Source: Alloalcanivorax profundimaris
GTDB taxonomy: Bacteria; Pseudomonadota; Gammaproteobacteria; Pseudomonadales; Alcanivoracaceae
NCBI RefSeq assembly: GCF_015265435.1
Contig: NZ_JABJWH010000007.1
Span: forward strand, 34,735-98,734
Length of the DNA: 64,000 nucleotides
Direction: 5' to 3'
Part shown: piece by piece, positions 17,984 through 30,351 of the stretch
How the letters are laid out: every line of letters begins with the position of its first letter
Position numbering within the stretch: the first letter of the stretch is position 1
Position numbers and translations under genes: made by a program
Notes under the pieces: generated by a model
What the model saw: the letters and a program-made list of their open reading frames with translations, nothing else
Told to the model about the DNA's origin: nothing
Databases searched by the model: none

Positions 17984-18970
17984 TTAATACGTGCGCTGCA
18001 GGGATTCCTCCGCCAGGCGGCGCAGCGCGTCCTTATAAGGGGACTCCGGCACCGACGACAGGGCGTCCAGGGCCCGTTCGGTGTGCTCGGCGGCGCGCTC
18101 GATGGTGTAGCTCAGGCCGCCGCAGTCGCGCACGATGTCGACGATCTCGCTCAGGTGGTCCAGGCCGCCGCCGCGGATCGAGCTCTTGATCAGGTCGGCG
18201 TGCTGGGGCGCGCCATGCTGGATGGCGTAGATCAGCGGCAGGGTGGGTTTGCCCTCGGCCAGATCGTCGCCCACGTTCTTGCCCAGTTCGCTGACGTCGC
18301 CCTGGTAATCCAGCACGTCGTCGATCAGCTGGAAGGCGATGCCCAGGTGCAGGCCGAACGTGGCGAATTCCTGGCAGCGGTCCGGGCCGGTGCGGGCGCC
18401 GAGCACGGCGCCGGTTTCGGCGGCGGATTCGAACATCTTGGCGGTCTTGTCGTGGATCACCCGCATGTAGCTGGACTCGGTGGTGTCCGGGTCGCGGGTG
18501 TTGATCAGCTGCAGCACCTCGCCCTCGGAGATGGTGTTGGTGCTCTGGGAGAGGATTTCCAGCAGGCGCTGGTCCTCCAGGGCCACCATCAGCTGCAGGG
18601 CGCGGGAGATCAGGAAATCGCCCACCAGCACGCTGGCGGAGTTGCCCCACACCGCGTTCACCGTGGGCCGGCCCCGGCGCAGGCTGGATTCGTCCACCAC
18701 GTCGTCGTGCAGCAGGGTGGCGGTGTGCAGGAACTCGATCACCGCCGCCACGTCCACGTGCTGGTCGCCGTCGTATCCGGAAGCCCGGGCGCTGAGCAGG
18801 CCCACCAGGGGGCGCAGCCGTTTGCCGCCGGAGCCGACGATGTATTCCCCCACTTCCCGGATCAGCGGGACCTCGGTGTCCAGGTGGTGGGCAATGAAGC
18901 GGTTCACCGCCTCGAAGTCGTCGCCGACGACGGAACTGATGGCCTTGAAATCCATGGAGCGCGTATCCAA
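17984..18970 (-). CDS. ispB: Octaprenyl (polyprenyl) diphosphate synthase
   Basis: A 328-residue trans-isoprenyl diphosphate synthase that elongates farnesyl diphosphate with isopentenyl diphosphate to make the ubiquinone side chain. Both aspartate-rich motifs are present: LLHDDVVDE (first) and FQLIDDVLDYQGD (second), with GGKRLRP for substrate phosphate binding. It starts at ATG 18970 or, equally possibly, at ATG 18955 (MDFKAIS); neither has a strong Shine-Dalgarno. It is divergent from rplU-rpmA-obgE, exactly as in other gammaproteobacteria, which supports the assignment. Chain length (C40 or C45) is not predictable. Confidence 0.92.
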   Translation of the reverse strand: MDTRSMDFKAISSVVGDDFEAVNRFIAHHLDTEVPLIREVGEYIVGSGGKRLRPLVGLLSARASGYDGDQHVDVAAVIEFLHTATLLHDDVVDESSLRRGRPTVNAVWGNSASVLVGDFLISRALQLMVALEDQRLLEILSQSTNTISEGEVLQLINTRDPDTTESSYMRVIHDKTAKMFESAAETGAVLGARTGPDRCQEFATFGLHLGIAFQLIDDVLDYQGDVSELGKNVGDDLAEGKPTLPLIYAIQHGAPQHADLIKSSIRGGGLDHLSEIVDIVRDCGGLSYTIERAAEHTERALDALSSVPESPYKDALRRLAEESLQRTY

Positions 18971-19082
18971 AAAAGGGGGCGTGAACAGCGGGCAATGCTA
19001 GCAGCGGGGCCCGATCAGTCAAGAAAAGCCATCGCCCGTGAATCCGCCGTGCAGGGCCGCCCAGGGGATCGTTGCCGGCCTC

Positions 19083-19111
19083 TTGAGAAGCGCTCCGCGT
19101 TAGCGTACACT
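19083..19111 (+). promoter_or_regulatory. Sigma70 promoter of rplU-rpmA
   Basis: TTGAGA (19083-19088), 17-bp spacer, TACACT (19106-19111), about 90 bases before the rplU start. The leader of that length may host ribosomal protein control. Confidence 0.65.
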
Positions 19112-19205
19112 TCGCGACCCTGTTTTCATCATCCCCCCGGGCACCGAAAGCGGCTTTCCCAAGATGGACGCCCGCCCGCGTGAGGATCTATCCGGAGCAA
19201 GCAAG

Positions 19206-19517
19206 ATGTACGCAGTCATCAAGACGGGTGGCAAGCAGTACCGCGTCGAAGAGGGTGATACCCTGCGCGTGGAGAAGATCGAAGTGGCCACCGGCGAGAC
19301 CGTGGAGTTCGATCAGGTGCTGCTGGTGGCCGACGGCGACGACGTGAAGGTCGGCCAGCCGCTGCTGGAAGGCGCCAAGGTGTCCGCCGAAGTGGTCGAG
19401 CAGGCTCGCCACAAGAAGATCAAGGTGGTGAAGTTCCGTCGCCGTAAGCACTCCCGCAAGCAGCAAGGCCATCGCCAGTGGTACACGGCGGTGAAAATCA
19501 CCGGGATCCAGGGTTGA
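19206..19517 (+). CDS. rplU: 50S ribosomal protein L21
   Basis: A 103-residue ribosomal protein that binds 23S rRNA domain I with L20. Full family sequence from [18 protein letters not shown] to the basic [19 protein letters not shown] segment. The start at 19206 is the universal MYAVI start; an in-frame ATG at 19164 is upstream leader. It is followed 26 bases later by rpmA, the standard gene pair, and precedes obgE. Confidence 0.98.
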   Translation: MYAVIKTGGKQYRVEEGDTLRVEKIEVATGETVEFDQVLLVADGDDVKVGQPLLEGAKVSAEVVEQARHKKIKVVKFRRRKHSRKQQGHRQWYTAVKITGIQG

Positions 19518-19543
19518 TCCGCAACGCAATAGAGGATTGAGAC

Positions 19544-19804
19544 ATGGCACATAAAAAAGCCGGTGGTAGTACTCGTAACGGTCGCGATTCCGAAAGTAAA
19601 CGCCTTGGCGTGAAGCGCTTCGGTGGTCAGGAAGTCAAGGCCGGCGAAATCATCATCCGTCAGCGTGGCACCCGCTTCCACGCCGGTCTGAACGCCGGCA
19701 TGGGCAAGGACCACACGATCTTCGCCACCGAAGCCGGTCGCGTGAAGTTCGAAACCAAGGGCCCGCTCGCTCGCAAATACGTGGTGATCGAGCCGGTAGC
19801 CTGA
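19544..19804 (+). CDS. rpmA: 50S ribosomal protein L27
   Basis: An 86-residue ribosomal protein whose N-terminal tail reaches the peptidyl transferase centre. It begins [20 protein letters not shown] and contains [17 protein letters not shown], matching the family along its full length. No N-terminal cleavable extension of the Firmicutes type is present. A strong terminator follows, separating it from obgE. Confidence 0.98.
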   Translation: MAHKKAGGSTRNGRDSESKRLGVKRFGGQEVKAGEIIIRQRGTRFHAGLNAGMGKDHTIFATEAGRVKFETKGPLARKYVVIEPVA

Positions 19805-19821
19805 TCCCTCCGGGGTCACGG

Positions 19822-19857
19822 AAAAGCCCCGCGAGGCTCGGCCCGCGGGGCTTTTTT
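19822..19857 (+). terminator. Intrinsic terminator after rpmA
   Basis: 12-bp stem AAAAGCCCCGCG/CGCGGGGCTTTT (19822-19833 with 19844-19855) and a run of six T. Confidence 0.92.
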
Positions 19858-19899
19858 GTGGCTGTCGGACGGCGGGCCACAAACGGCAAGCTACGCTAG

Positions 19900-22219
<2,320 letters not shown>

Positions 22220-22237
22220 GGCAAAACAGCCGCCCAT

Positions 22238-22267
22238 AAAAAAACCGGCCCGAAGGCCGGTTTTTTT
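22238..22267. terminator. Bidirectional terminator between proB and rpsT
   Basis: Perfect 13-bp stem AAAAAAACCGGCC/GGCCGGTTTTTTT with loop CGAA. It has T tracts on both strands and serves both convergent genes. Confidence 0.93.
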
Positions 22268-22282
22268 GAACGCGTCGATCGA

Positions 22283-22549
22283 TCAGGCGGACATGGCCTT
22301 GATCTTGGCGTTCAGGCGGCTCTTGTGGCGTGCCGCCTTGTTCGGGTGAAACTTGCCCTTGCGGGTGGCCTTGTCCAGCACGGAGGTCGCCTTCTGGTAC
22401 GCTTCCTGAGCGGCGCCTTGGTCGCCGGACGCAATGGCCGCGTTCACCTTCTTGAGGTACGTACGCACCATGGAGCGCATCGCCGCGTTGTGCTGACGAC
22501 GCGATTCCGCCTGACGCGCGCGCTTGCGTGCTTGCGGTGAGTTAGCCAA
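22283..22549 (-). CDS. rpsT: 30S ribosomal protein S20, TTG start
   Basis: An 88-residue protein that binds 16S rRNA early in 30S assembly. After the initiator it reads ANSPQARKRARQAESRRQHN, the universal S20 N-terminus, so translation must start at the TTG at 22549; there is no ATG or GTG at that position. TAGGAGCAGG upstream provides the Shine-Dalgarno. E. coli rpsT also uses UUG, and that weak start is part of S20 autoregulation, so the same control is likely here. It is divergent from murJ. Confidence 0.95.
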   Translation of the reverse strand: MANSPQARKRARQAESRRQHNAAMRSMVRTYLKKVNAAIASGDQGAAQEAYQKATSVLDKATRKGKFHPNKAARHKSRLNAKIKAMSA

Positions 22550-22764
22550 GGTCCTGCTCCTATCTTTTTGACTGACGACCGACGAGCCGTCGATCTGCTT
22601 GATTCGGTGAAACCGGGACGCACGGATGCCGTGGGCCGGTTTGAAGGTGCGCAATCATGCCGATCCACGCCAGCGTTGTCAATGGTCGATGGATGTCGCG
22701 CCACCGGCGATGCTAGCGGCGCCGTCATGCTTTGGGTACCCTTGGCCGGTTTTCCGGAGGGCCG

Positions 22765-24339
22765 ATGAACGACCAGGCGACAGACGACAAGAAGGGCGGG
22801 TTGCTGGCTTCCACCCTGGTGGTCAGCGGCATGACGCTGCTCTCCCGGGTGCTGGGCCTGGTGCGCGACGTGGTGCTGGCCCGGTTGCTGGGCGCTTCCG
22901 CCGGCACCGACGCCTTCTTCGTGGCGTTCCGGATCCCCAATTTCCTGCGCCGGCTGTTCGCCGAGGGGGCCTTCAACCAGGCCTTCGTGCCGGTGCTCAG
23001 CGAATACCGCACCCGGTCCCGGGAAGAGGGCAACCTGGTCGCCACCAAGCTGCTCATCGACCGGGTGGCGGGCACCCTGGGCGGCACCCTGGCGCTGGTC
23101 ACCCTGATCGGCGTGCTGGGCGCGCCGTTGCTGATCTGGGTGTTCGCCCCGGGGTTCGGCGACGACCCCCATAAAAGGGCGCTGGCGGTGGAGATGCTGC
23201 GGCTCACCTTTCCGTACCTGTTCTTCATCGCTCTGACCGCCTTCTCCGGCGCCATTCTCAACACCTGGAGCCGGTTCGCGGTGCCCGCCTTCACGCCGGT
23301 GCTGCTCAACCTGAGCCTGATCGGTTGCGCGCTGTTCCTGGCGCCGCGTTTCGCCGAGGGGCGCATGGCGGTGGCGCTGGCCTGGGGGGTGCTGATCGCC
23401 GGGGTGGTGCAGCTGCTGTTTCAACTGCCGTTCCTGGCCCGCCTGCACCTGATGCCGGTGCCGCGCATGGCCTGGCGGGACGAGGGCGTGCGCCGCATCC
23501 TGCGATTGATGGCGCCGGCCCTGTTCGGGGTCTCGGTGAGCCAGATCAACCTGCTGCTGGACACGGTGCTGGCCTCCCTGCTGCAGACCGGCTCGGTGAC
23601 CTGGCTCTATTATTCCGACCGGCTCACGGAGCTGCCGCTGGGGGTGTTCGCCATCGCCATCGGCACGGTGATTCTGCCGAGCCTGTCCGGCAAACACGCC
23701 GAGGCGGACCCGGACGCCTTCTCGCGGACCCTGGACTGGGCCCTGCGCCTGGTACTGCTGATCGGCGTGCCGGCGGCGCTGGCCCTGGCGGTGATCGCCG
23801 AGCCGCTGCTCGCCACCCTGTTCCGCCACGGCGAGTTCACCGCCGCCGACGTGCTGCGCTCAGCGGAGTCGCTGCGCGCCTACAGCGCCGGCCTGCTGGC
23901 GTTCATGCTGATCAAGGTGCTGGCGCCGGGCTACTTCGCCCGCCAGGACACCAAGACGCCGGTGAAGATCGGGGTGATTGCCATGGTTGCTAACATGGGC
24001 TTTAACCTGGCTCTGGTGTGGCCGCTGCAGCACGCCGGGCTGGCCCTGGCCACGTCCCTGTCCGCCTGGCTCAACGCCGGCCTGTTGTTCGCCGGCCTGC
24101 GGCGCAGTGGTGTTTATCGGCCGCGCCCGGGCTGGGCCGCTCACGGGGGGCGGCTGCTGTTCGCCGGCGGCGCCATGGTGGCGGCGATCCATTTTCTTGC
24201 CCGGTACGCCGGCGTCTGGATGGACGGGCCACTGATGGCGCGCATTGGCTGGCTGACGGTGATCGTGCTGGCCGGATTGGCGATTTACGTCCTGGTGCTG
24301 CTGATTCTTGGCCTCAGACCTCGCCACCTGCGCCGATGA
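22765..24339 (+). CDS. murJ: Lipid II flippase
   Basis: A 524-residue polytopic inner-membrane protein of the MOP superfamily with about 14 predicted helices, translocating the peptidoglycan precursor lipid II. Recognisable are SRVLGLVRDVVLARLLGASAG, the FRIPNFLRRLFAEGAFNQAF segment and repeated hydrophobic spans to the C-terminus. The start at 22765 lies 5 bases after GGAGGG; the in-frame ATG at 22732 is in the leader. murJ followed by ribF is the usual gammaproteobacterial order. Confidence 0.94.
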   Translation: MNDQATDDKKGGLLASTLVVSGMTLLSRVLGLVRDVVLARLLGASAGTDAFFVAFRIPNFLRRLFAEGAFNQAFVPVLSEYRTRSREEGNLVATKLLIDRVAGTLGGTLALVTLIGVLGAPLLIWVFAPGFGDDPHKRALAVEMLRLTFPYLFFIALTAFSGAILNTWSRFAVPAFTPVLLNLSLIGCALFLAPRFAEGRMAVALAWGVLIAGVVQLLFQLPFLARLHLMPVPRMAWRDEGVRRILRLMAPALFGVSVSQINLLLDTVLASLLQTGSVTWLYYSDRLTELPLGVFAIAIGTVILPSLSGKHAEADPDAFSRTLDWALRLVLLIGVPAALALAVIAEPLLATLFRHGEFTAADVLRSAESLRAYSAGLLAFMLIKVLAPGYFARQDTKTPVKIGVIAMVANMGFNLALVWPLQHAGLALATSLSAWLNAGLLFAGLRRSGVYRPRPGWAAHGGRLLFAGGAMVAAIHFLARYAGVWMDGPLMARIGWLTVIVLAGLAIYVLVLLILGLRPRHLRR

Positions 24340-24409
24340 TTTCTATAATCGGCCCTCTTTTCCCCCGGATACACGGGCGCGACGGCTCCGGGACGGCAAC
24401 GAGGGCGCA

Positions 24410-25348
24410 ATGCGACTGATTCGCGGCACTCACAATTTGCGGCCGGCGCACCGGGGGTGCGTGGCCACCATCGGCAATTTCGATGGTGTGCATCTGGGCC
24501 ACCAGCGCATTCTGGACAAGGTGATCGCCGAGGCCCGCGCCCGCGACAAGCTGGCCACGGTGATGCTGTTCGAGCCCCAGCCCCAGGAATTCTTCGCCGG
24601 GGAGGGCGCCCTGGCGCGCCTGATGAGCCTGCGCGACAAGCTCATCGCGTTGCGCCGGCACGGGGTGGATCAGGTGCTGTGCGCCCGTTTCAACGAGCGC
24701 TTCCGAAGCCTGACCGCGGAAGCCTTCGTGCGCGACCTGCTGGTGGCCGGACTGGGCATCGACTACCTGGTGGTGGGCGACGATTTCCGCTTCGGCTGCG
24801 GCCGCGACGGGGATTTCGATTACCTGCGCCGGGCCGGCGAGCGGTTCGGCTTCGAGGTGACCGACACGCCCACCTGCCAGGTCGACGGCGCCCGGGTGTC
24901 CAGCACCCGCGTGCGCGGCGCCCTGGAAAGCGGCGATTTCGCGCTCGCCGAGCGGCTGCTGGGCCGGCCCTACGGGATCAGCGGCCGGGTGCGCCACGGT
25001 GACAAGATCGGCCGCACCCTGGGCATGCCCACGGTGAATCTGGCGCTCAAGCGGCCGGTATCGCCCCTGCAGGGGGTGTTCGCGGTGCGCGTGTGCGGCG
25101 GAGGGCTGGACGGCCAGCCCGGCGCCGCCAATCTGGGCACGCGGCCGGCGGTGAACGGCCGCGAGAACCGTCTGGAAGTGCACCTGCTGGATTTTCAGGG
25201 GGATTTGTACGATGCCCACCTGAGCGTGTGCTTCCACCGGTTCGTGCGCCCGGAAACGAACTTTGACAGCCTGGATGAACTCAAGGCCGCCATGCGGCGG
25301 GACCTGGAGCAGGTAAAAGCCTTCTTTGCACAAGACGACGGACTATGA
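24410..25348 (+). CDS. ribF: Bifunctional riboflavin kinase/FAD synthetase
   Basis: A 312-residue enzyme making FMN and FAD from riboflavin. The N-terminal nucleotidyltransferase domain has [14 protein letters not shown] and [23 protein letters not shown] and the C-terminal flavokinase domain with [11 protein letters not shown] and [12 protein letters not shown] follow. The start at 24410 gives the usual [10 protein letters not shown]; upstream in-frame codons overlap murJ's end region. Its stop overlaps the ileS start by ATGA, so translation is coupled. Confidence 0.95.
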   Translation: MRLIRGTHNLRPAHRGCVATIGNFDGVHLGHQRILDKVIAEARARDKLATVMLFEPQPQEFFAGEGALARLMSLRDKLIALRRHGVDQVLCARFNERFRSLTAEAFVRDLLVAGLGIDYLVVGDDFRFGCGRDGDFDYLRRAGERFGFEVTDTPTCQVDGARVSSTRVRGALESGDFALAERLLGRPYGISGRVRHGDKIGRTLGMPTVNLALKRPVSPLQGVFAVRVCGGGLDGQPGAANLGTRPAVNGRENRLEVHLLDFQGDLYDAHLSVCFHRFVRPETNFDSLDELKAAMRRDLEQVKAFFAQDDGL

Positions 25349-28158
25349 CGGACTACAAGGCGACGCTGAATCTTCCCCACACCGACTTTCCCATGAAAGC
25401 CGGTCTGTCCAAGCGCGAACCGGAGCGGCTGGAGCAATGGCGCCAGCTGGACCTGTACCGCCGGATTCGCGAGGCCGCCGCCGGCCGTCCCAAGTTCGTG
25501 CTCCATGACGGCCCTCCCTACGCCAACGGTTCGATTCATATCGGGCACTCCATCAACAAGGTGCTCAAGGACGTGATCGTCAAGGCGCGCGGTTTCGAGG
25601 GCTTCGACGCGCCCTACGTGCCGGGCTGGGACTGTCACGGTCTGCCCATCGAGCACAAGGTGGAGCAGAAGGTGGGCAAGGCCGGCCACAAGGTGGACGC
25701 GCGCACCTTCCGCGAGGAATGCCGGGCCTACGCCGCCGAGCAGGTGGAAGGGCAGAAGAAGGACTTCATTCGCCTGGGCGTGTTCGGGGACTGGGACAAC
25801 CCCTACCTGACCATGAACTACGACACCGAGGCGAACATCGTTCGCGCCCTCGGCCAGATCGTCGACAAGGGCCTGCTCACCAAGGGCTTCAAGCCGGTGC
25901 ACTGGTGCCTGGACTGCGCCTCCGCCCTGGCGGAAGCGGAAGTGGAATACCAGGATAAGAAATCCCCGGCCATCGACGTGGCCTTCGCCGCCGTGGACCC
26001 GGCGGATTTCACCGCCCGCACCGGCGTGGAAGCCGGCGCCCCGGCCCTGGTGATCTGGACCACCACCCCCTGGACCCTGCCCGCCAACCAGGCGGTGGCG
26101 GTGCACCCGGAGGAGGACTACGTGCTGCTCGGCGGCGATCAGGACGGCCAGCCCCGTGAGCTGGTGGTGGCCGAGGCCCTGGCCGATGATGCCGCCGAAC
26201 GCTACGGCCTGGAGAATGTTCGTCGCTCCGCCGCCTTCAAGGGTCAGGTGCTGGAATCCCTGAGCCTGCGGCATCCGTTCCTGGACCGCCGCGTGCCGGT
26301 GGTGCTCGGCGAGCACGTCACCACCGACGCCGGCACCGGTTGCGTGCACACCGCGCCCGGCCACGGCGAGGACGACTTCGTGGTGGGCAAGCGCTACGGC
26401 CTGGAAGTGGACAGCCCGGTGCAGGACAACGGCGTGTTCCGTGATGGGCTGCCGGTGGTCGGCGGTCTGCACGTGAACAAGGCCAACGGGCCGGTGATCG
26501 AGGCGCTGCAGGAAGGCGGCACCCTGGTGGCCAAGAAAAGCATCACCCACAGCTATCCGCATTGCTGGCGGCACAAGACACCGATCATCTTCCGCGCCAC
26601 CGCCCAGTGGTTTATCTCCATGGGCGGCCACGGGCTGCTTGAGCGGGCCCGCGAGGAAGTAAAAACGGTCACCTGGACCCCGGACTGGGGCCAGGCGCGC
26701 ATGGAAGGCATGCTGCGTGACCGCCCGGACTGGTGCATCTCCCGGCAGCGCACCTGGGGCGTGCCGATCACCCTGTTCGTGGACAAGGACAGCTCCGAGC
26801 CGCATCCGGATACCCCGCGCCTGATCGAGGAAGTGGCGAAACGGGTGGAGCAGGAGGGCATCGAGGCCTGGTTCCAGCTGGACCCGGCGGAGTTGCTCGG
26901 CGAGGACGCTGAACGCTACAGCAAGGTCACCGACGTGCTGGACGTGTGGTTCGACTCCGGTACCACCCATTTCTCCGTGCTTGAGCAGCGCCCGGAGCTG
27001 ACCGTGCCGGCGGACCTGTACCTGGAGGGCTCCGACCAGCACCGCGGCTGGTTCCAGTCGTCGTTGCTGACCAGCACCGCCATGCGCGGCGCCGCCCCCT
27101 ACAAGGGCGTGCTTACCCACGGCTTCACCGTGGACGAGCAGGGCCGCAAGATGTCCAAATCCCTGGGCAACGTGATCGCTCCCCAGGAAGTGTGGAACGA
27201 GCTCGGCGCCGACATCCTGCGCCTGTGGATCGCCTCCACGGACTACCGTGGCGAGATGACCGTTTCCAAGAACATCTTCAAGCAGGTGGCGGACAGCTAC
27301 CGGCGCATCCGCAACACCGCGCGCTTCCTGCTCTCCAACCTGAACGGCTTCGACCCGGCGGCCAACGCCGTGGCGCCGGACGACATGCTGGCCCTGGACC
27401 GCTGGGCCGTGGCCCGGGCCGCCCAGCTCCAGGACGAGTTGCGAGAGCTGTACAACGGCTACCAGTTCCATCAGGTCTACCAGCGGCTGCACAACTTCTG
27501 CGCCAACGAGCTGGGCGGCTTCTATCTGGACATCATCAAGGACCGCCAGTACACCAGCCGGGGTGATTCCGTGGCGCGGCGCTCCTGCCAGACCGCCCTG
27601 TACCATATCGCCCAGGCCCTGGCGCGCTGGATGGCGCCGATCCTCAGCTTCACCGCCGAGGAGATCCATGAGCACCTGCCCGGCGACAAGGCCGATTCCG
27701 TGTTCCTGACCACCTGGTACGACGGCCTGTTCGGCCTGCCGGCGGACGCCGACATGGACCTGGCCTTCTGGGAGCGCATCCAGGCGGTCAAACAGGCGGT
27801 GAACAAGGCCATCGAGGAGGCCCGCAACCGCAAGGAATTGCGCGCCAACCTCACCGCCGACGCTACCCTCTACGTGGATGACCAGGTACGCGCCCTGCTG
27901 GAACGGCTCGGCGACGAGCTGCGTTTCGTCACCATCACCTCCACCGCCGCCCTGGAGCCGCTGGCGACGGCCCCGGCGGAGCTGGAAGAGAGCGCCGTGG
28001 CCGGCCTCAAGGTGAAAGTGGTGCCCTCGCCGAATCCCAAGTGCGCGCGCTGCTGGCACCACCGCGCGGACGTGGGCGTGGACCCGGCCCATCCGGAGAT
28101 CTGCGGCCGCTGCGTGACCAACGTGGAAGGCCCCGGCGAGGAGCGTCACTATGCCTGA
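25345..28158 (+). CDS. ileS: Isoleucine-tRNA ligase
   Basis: A 937-residue class I aminoacyl-tRNA synthetase of the usual bacterial type. The HIGH motif is in [12 protein letters not shown], the editing domain includes [13 protein letters not shown], and KMSKS is in [10 protein letters not shown]. The C-terminal zinc site has [12 protein letters not shown] and ICGRC. The length and zinc finger point to the mupirocin-sensitive IleS1 type rather than the eukaryote-like IleS2. It overlaps ribF by 4 bases and lspA by 8 bases in the chain ribF-ileS-lspA-fkpB. Confidence 0.97.
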   Translation: MTDYKATLNLPHTDFPMKAGLSKREPERLEQWRQLDLYRRIREAAAGRPKFVLHDGPPYANGSIHIGHSINKVLKDVIVKARGFEGFDAPYVPGWDCHGLPIEHKVEQKVGKAGHKVDARTFREECRAYAAEQVEGQKKDFIRLGVFGDWDNPYLTMNYDTEANIVRALGQIVDKGLLTKGFKPVHWCLDCASALAEAEVEYQDKKSPAIDVAFAAVDPADFTARTGVEAGAPALVIWTTTPWTLPANQAVAVHPEEDYVLLGGDQDGQPRELVVAEALADDAAERYGLENVRRSAAFKGQVLESLSLRHPFLDRRVPVVLGEHVTTDAGTGCVHTAPGHGEDDFVVGKRYGLEVDSPVQDNGVFRDGLPVVGGLHVNKANGPVIEALQEGGTLVAKKSITHSYPHCWRHKTPIIFRATAQWFISMGGHGLLERAREEVKTVTWTPDWGQARMEGMLRDRPDWCISRQRTWGVPITLFVDKDSSEPHPDTPRLIEEVAKRVEQEGIEAWFQLDPAELLGEDAERYSKVTDVLDVWFDSGTTHFSVLEQRPELTVPADLYLEGSDQHRGWFQSSLLTSTAMRGAAPYKGVLTHGFTVDEQGRKMSKSLGNVIAPQEVWNELGADILRLWIASTDYRGEMTVSKNIFKQVADSYRRIRNTARFLLSNLNGFDPAANAVAPDDMLALDRWAVARAAQLQDELRELYNGYQFHQVYQRLHNFCANELGGFYLDIIKDRQYTSRGDSVARRSCQTALYHIAQALARWMAPILSFTAEEIHEHLPGDKADSVFLTTWYDGLFGLPADADMDLAFWERIQAVKQAVNKAIEEARNRKELRANLTADATLYVDDQVRALLERLGDELRFVTITSTAALEPLATAPAELEESAVAGLKVKVVPSPNPKCARCWHHRADVGVDPAHPEICGRCVTNVEGPGEERHYA

Positions 28159-28654
28159 GGCGGCGGCCCGCCGGGGGCTGCCCGGCCAACTCAACTGGCT
28201 GTGGCTCACGGTCCTGGTGATCGCCCTGGACCAGCTCACCAAGCACTGGATCGTGGCGCGCTTCGAGCTCTATGAGCGCCTGGAGATCCTGCCGGTGTTC
28301 AACCTGACCCTGGCCTACAACACCGGCGCCGCCTTCAGCTTCCTGGCCGGCGCCGGCGGCTGGCAGCGCTGGTTCTTCGCCGGCGTGGCGCTGATCGCCG
28401 CGGTGCTGATCCTGAGCTGGCTGCGCAAACTCCGGACCGAGCGCATGCAGGGCGCGGCCCTGGCGCTGATCCTGGGGGGCGCCCTGGGCAACCTCTATGA
28501 CCGGGTGGTACTCGGCCATGTGGTGGATTTTCTCGATTTTTATTGGGGCGATTACCACTTCCCGGCCTTTAATATCGCCGACAGCGCCATCACACTTGGA
28601 GCGGTATTGATCATTCTGGACATGCTGCTGGGAGGGCGCCGCGCCCATGACTGA
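28151..28654 (+). CDS. lspA: Lipoprotein signal peptidase (signal peptidase II)
   Basis: A 167-residue inner-membrane aspartyl protease that removes signal peptides from prolipoproteins. Four membrane spans are visible. Both catalytic-motif blocks are present: GNLYDRV and [23 protein letters not shown] and [10 protein letters not shown] are family hallmarks. It overlaps ileS upstream and fkpB downstream by 8 bases each, so expression is coupled to the chain. Confidence 0.96.
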   Translation: MPEAAARRGLPGQLNWLWLTVLVIALDQLTKHWIVARFELYERLEILPVFNLTLAYNTGAAFSFLAGAGGWQRWFFAGVALIAAVLILSWLRKLRTERMQGAALALILGGALGNLYDRVVLGHVVDFLDFYWGDYHFPAFNIADSAITLGAVLIILDMLLGGRRAHD

Positions 28655-29114
28655 CGAACTCTTCGCCGGGCCGCAGACCCGGGTCACGCTCCATTTCGCC
28701 GTGCGTCTCATGGACGGCACCGAGATGGACAGCACCTTCGACGGCGAGCCGGCCACCTTCGCCTGGGGCGACGGCTCCCTGCTGCCCGGGTTCGAGAAGG
28801 CCATTCTCGGCCTGCGGCCGGGCGACCGGCGCAGTGTGTTCATCGACGCCGAATCCGGCTTCGGCGAGCACAACGAGCAGAACGTCCAGCATTTCAACCG
28901 GTCCACCTTCGAGGTGGAGGACGTGGAGCCGGGCATGGTGATGAATTTCGCCGACGCCGCCGGCGCCGAGCTGCCCGGCGTGGTCACCGACGTGGACGAC
29001 GACTGGGTGACCGTGGACTTCAACCACCCCCTGGCCGGGCGGGACCTGACCTTCGTGGTGGAGATCATCGACGTTCAGCACGACGTGCCCGAGCAAACCG
29101 TCCGCCTGAACTGA
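28647..29114 (+). CDS. fkpB: FKBP-type peptidyl-prolyl isomerase, SlpA type
   Basis: A 155-residue prolyl isomerase with an inserted chaperone-like flap. It has the FKBP core ([35 protein letters not shown]) and the SlpA-type insertion with histidine and acidic residues ([13 protein letters not shown]), ending FVVEIIDV. It is soluble, with no signal peptide, and has a short C-terminal extension. It overlaps lspA by 8 bases and precedes ispH, as in E. coli and Pseudomonas. Confidence 0.93.
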   Translation: MTDELFAGPQTRVTLHFAVRLMDGTEMDSTFDGEPATFAWGDGSLLPGFEKAILGLRPGDRRSVFIDAESGFGEHNEQNVQHFNRSTFEVEDVEPGMVMNFADAAGAELPGVVTDVDDDWVTVDFNHPLAGRDLTFVVEIIDVQHDVPEQTVRLN

Positions 29115-29116
29115 CC

Positions 29117-29139
29117 AGCGCGGCTGAAGCCGCTCCCAC
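29117..29139. repeat. REP-like palindromic repeat, copy 1
   Basis: GCGGCT-GA-AGCCGC (29120-29133) followed by TCCCAC. It matches the extragenic REP type common in Pseudomonas-like genomes and lies between fkpB and ispH. Confidence 0.55.
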
Positions 29140-29192
29140 GGCCACCTCCGCGATCCTGGCCGGACCCGACCCGCGACGCGTATACTCGCCAC

Positions 29193-29220
29193 ACAGTCCA
29201 AGCAGGACAGTCCAAGCAGG
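29193..29220 (+). repeat. Tandem 14-bp duplication before ispH
   Basis: ACAGTCCAAGCAGG is repeated exactly, head to tail, at 29193-29206 and 29207-29220. It ends 8 bases before the ispH ATG, so it duplicates the AGCAGG Shine-Dalgarno region. TATACT at 29181-29186 is a likely -10. Confidence 0.8.
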
Positions 29221-29227
29221 TTTTCCT

Positions 29228-30163
29228 ATGCAAATCCGTCTCGCCAATCCCCGCGGTTTCTGCGCCGGCGTGGACCGGGCTATCGAAATCGTCAACCGCG
29301 CCCTGGATGTCTTCGGGCCGCCGGTACACGTGCGTCACGAGGTGGTTCACAACCGCTACGTGGTGGACGGCCTGCGAGAGCGCGGCGCCGTGTTCGTGGA
29401 GGAACTCCATGAAGTGCCGGACGACGCCATCGTCATCTTCAGTGCCCACGGGGTCTCCAAGGCGGTGCAGGAAGAGGCCGAGCGGCGCGCCCTGCGGGTG
29501 TTCGACGCCACCTGCCCGCTGGTCACCAAGGTCCACATGGAGGTGATCCGCTACGCCCGCGAGGGCCGCGAGGCGATCCTGATCGGCCACCAGGGCCACC
29601 CGGAAGTGGAAGGCACCATGGGCCAGTACGACACCTCCAAGGGCGGCCGCATGTACCTGGTGGAGGACGAGGACGACGTGGCGCGGCTGGAAGTGAACGA
29701 TCCGGACCGGCTCGCCTTCGTCACCCAGACCACCCTCAGCGTGGACGACACCGCGCGCATCATCGACGCCCTGCGCGGCCGTTTCCCGAACATCCTCGGC
29801 CCCAAGCGCGAGGACATCTGCTACGCCACCACCAATCGCCAGGACGCGGTACGGCAACTGGCCCTGGAGTGCGATCTGGTGCTGGTGGTGGGCTCCGTGA
29901 ACAGCTCCAACTCCAACCGGCTCAAGGAGCTGTCCGAACGCTGCGGCACGCCCTCTCACTTGCTCGACGACCCGGCGGTGATCGACCCGGCCTGGCTCAC
30001 CGGCAAGAAATCCGTGGGCGTCACCGCCGGTGCCAGCGCCCCGGAAGAGCTGGTGCACCAGGTGGTGGCCCGGCTACGGGAACTGGGCGGCGAGCCGGAG
30101 CAGGAAATCCCCGGCCGCGAGGAAAACATCCGCTTTTCCATGCCCCGCGCCCTGCGCGCCTGA
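29228..30163 (+). CDS. ispH: 4-hydroxy-3-methylbut-2-enyl diphosphate reductase
   Basis: A 311-residue iron-sulfur enzyme that makes IPP and DMAPP in the last step of the MEP pathway. Conserved cysteines are in [12 protein letters not shown] (C13), DATCPLVTK and the third cluster ligand near [10 protein letters not shown]. The histidine/glutamate motifs RHEVVHN, SAHGVS and [13 protein letters not shown] are present. It starts right after a duplicated Shine-Dalgarno region. It is the last gene before the pilin operon and, as in many gammaproteobacteria, adjoins fkpB. Confidence 0.96.
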   Translation: MQIRLANPRGFCAGVDRAIEIVNRALDVFGPPVHVRHEVVHNRYVVDGLRERGAVFVEELHEVPDDAIVIFSAHGVSKAVQEEAERRALRVFDATCPLVTKVHMEVIRYAREGREAILIGHQGHPEVEGTMGQYDTSKGGRMYLVEDEDDVARLEVNDPDRLAFVTQTTLSVDDTARIIDALRGRFPNILGPKREDICYATTNRQDAVRQLALECDLVLVVGSVNSSNSNRLKELSERCGTPSHLLDDPAVIDPAWLTGKKSVGVTAGASAPEELVHQVVARLRELGGEPEQEIPGREENIRFSMPRALRA

Positions 30164-30351
30164 TCCCCGCTGGCCGCCGCCCGTGGGGCGTCGGCCGCCT
30201 TTTCTACCCGCCCGCTCACTTCAAAGCATGACGCCGGTCACAGGCCTTTCACTCTACAAGTCCTTGCTTATGCCGCTCATGTCCATGAAGTGACCGCTCG
30301 TCTAAGTCCCGTTGTCCACGGTTTTACAATTGCTAGAGTGTCGTCACCTCA

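Noticed and set aside
25195..28242. 1015-codon open frame antisense to ileS
   Set aside because: Shadow of a highly expressed high-GC gene; no domain and no plausible start signal.
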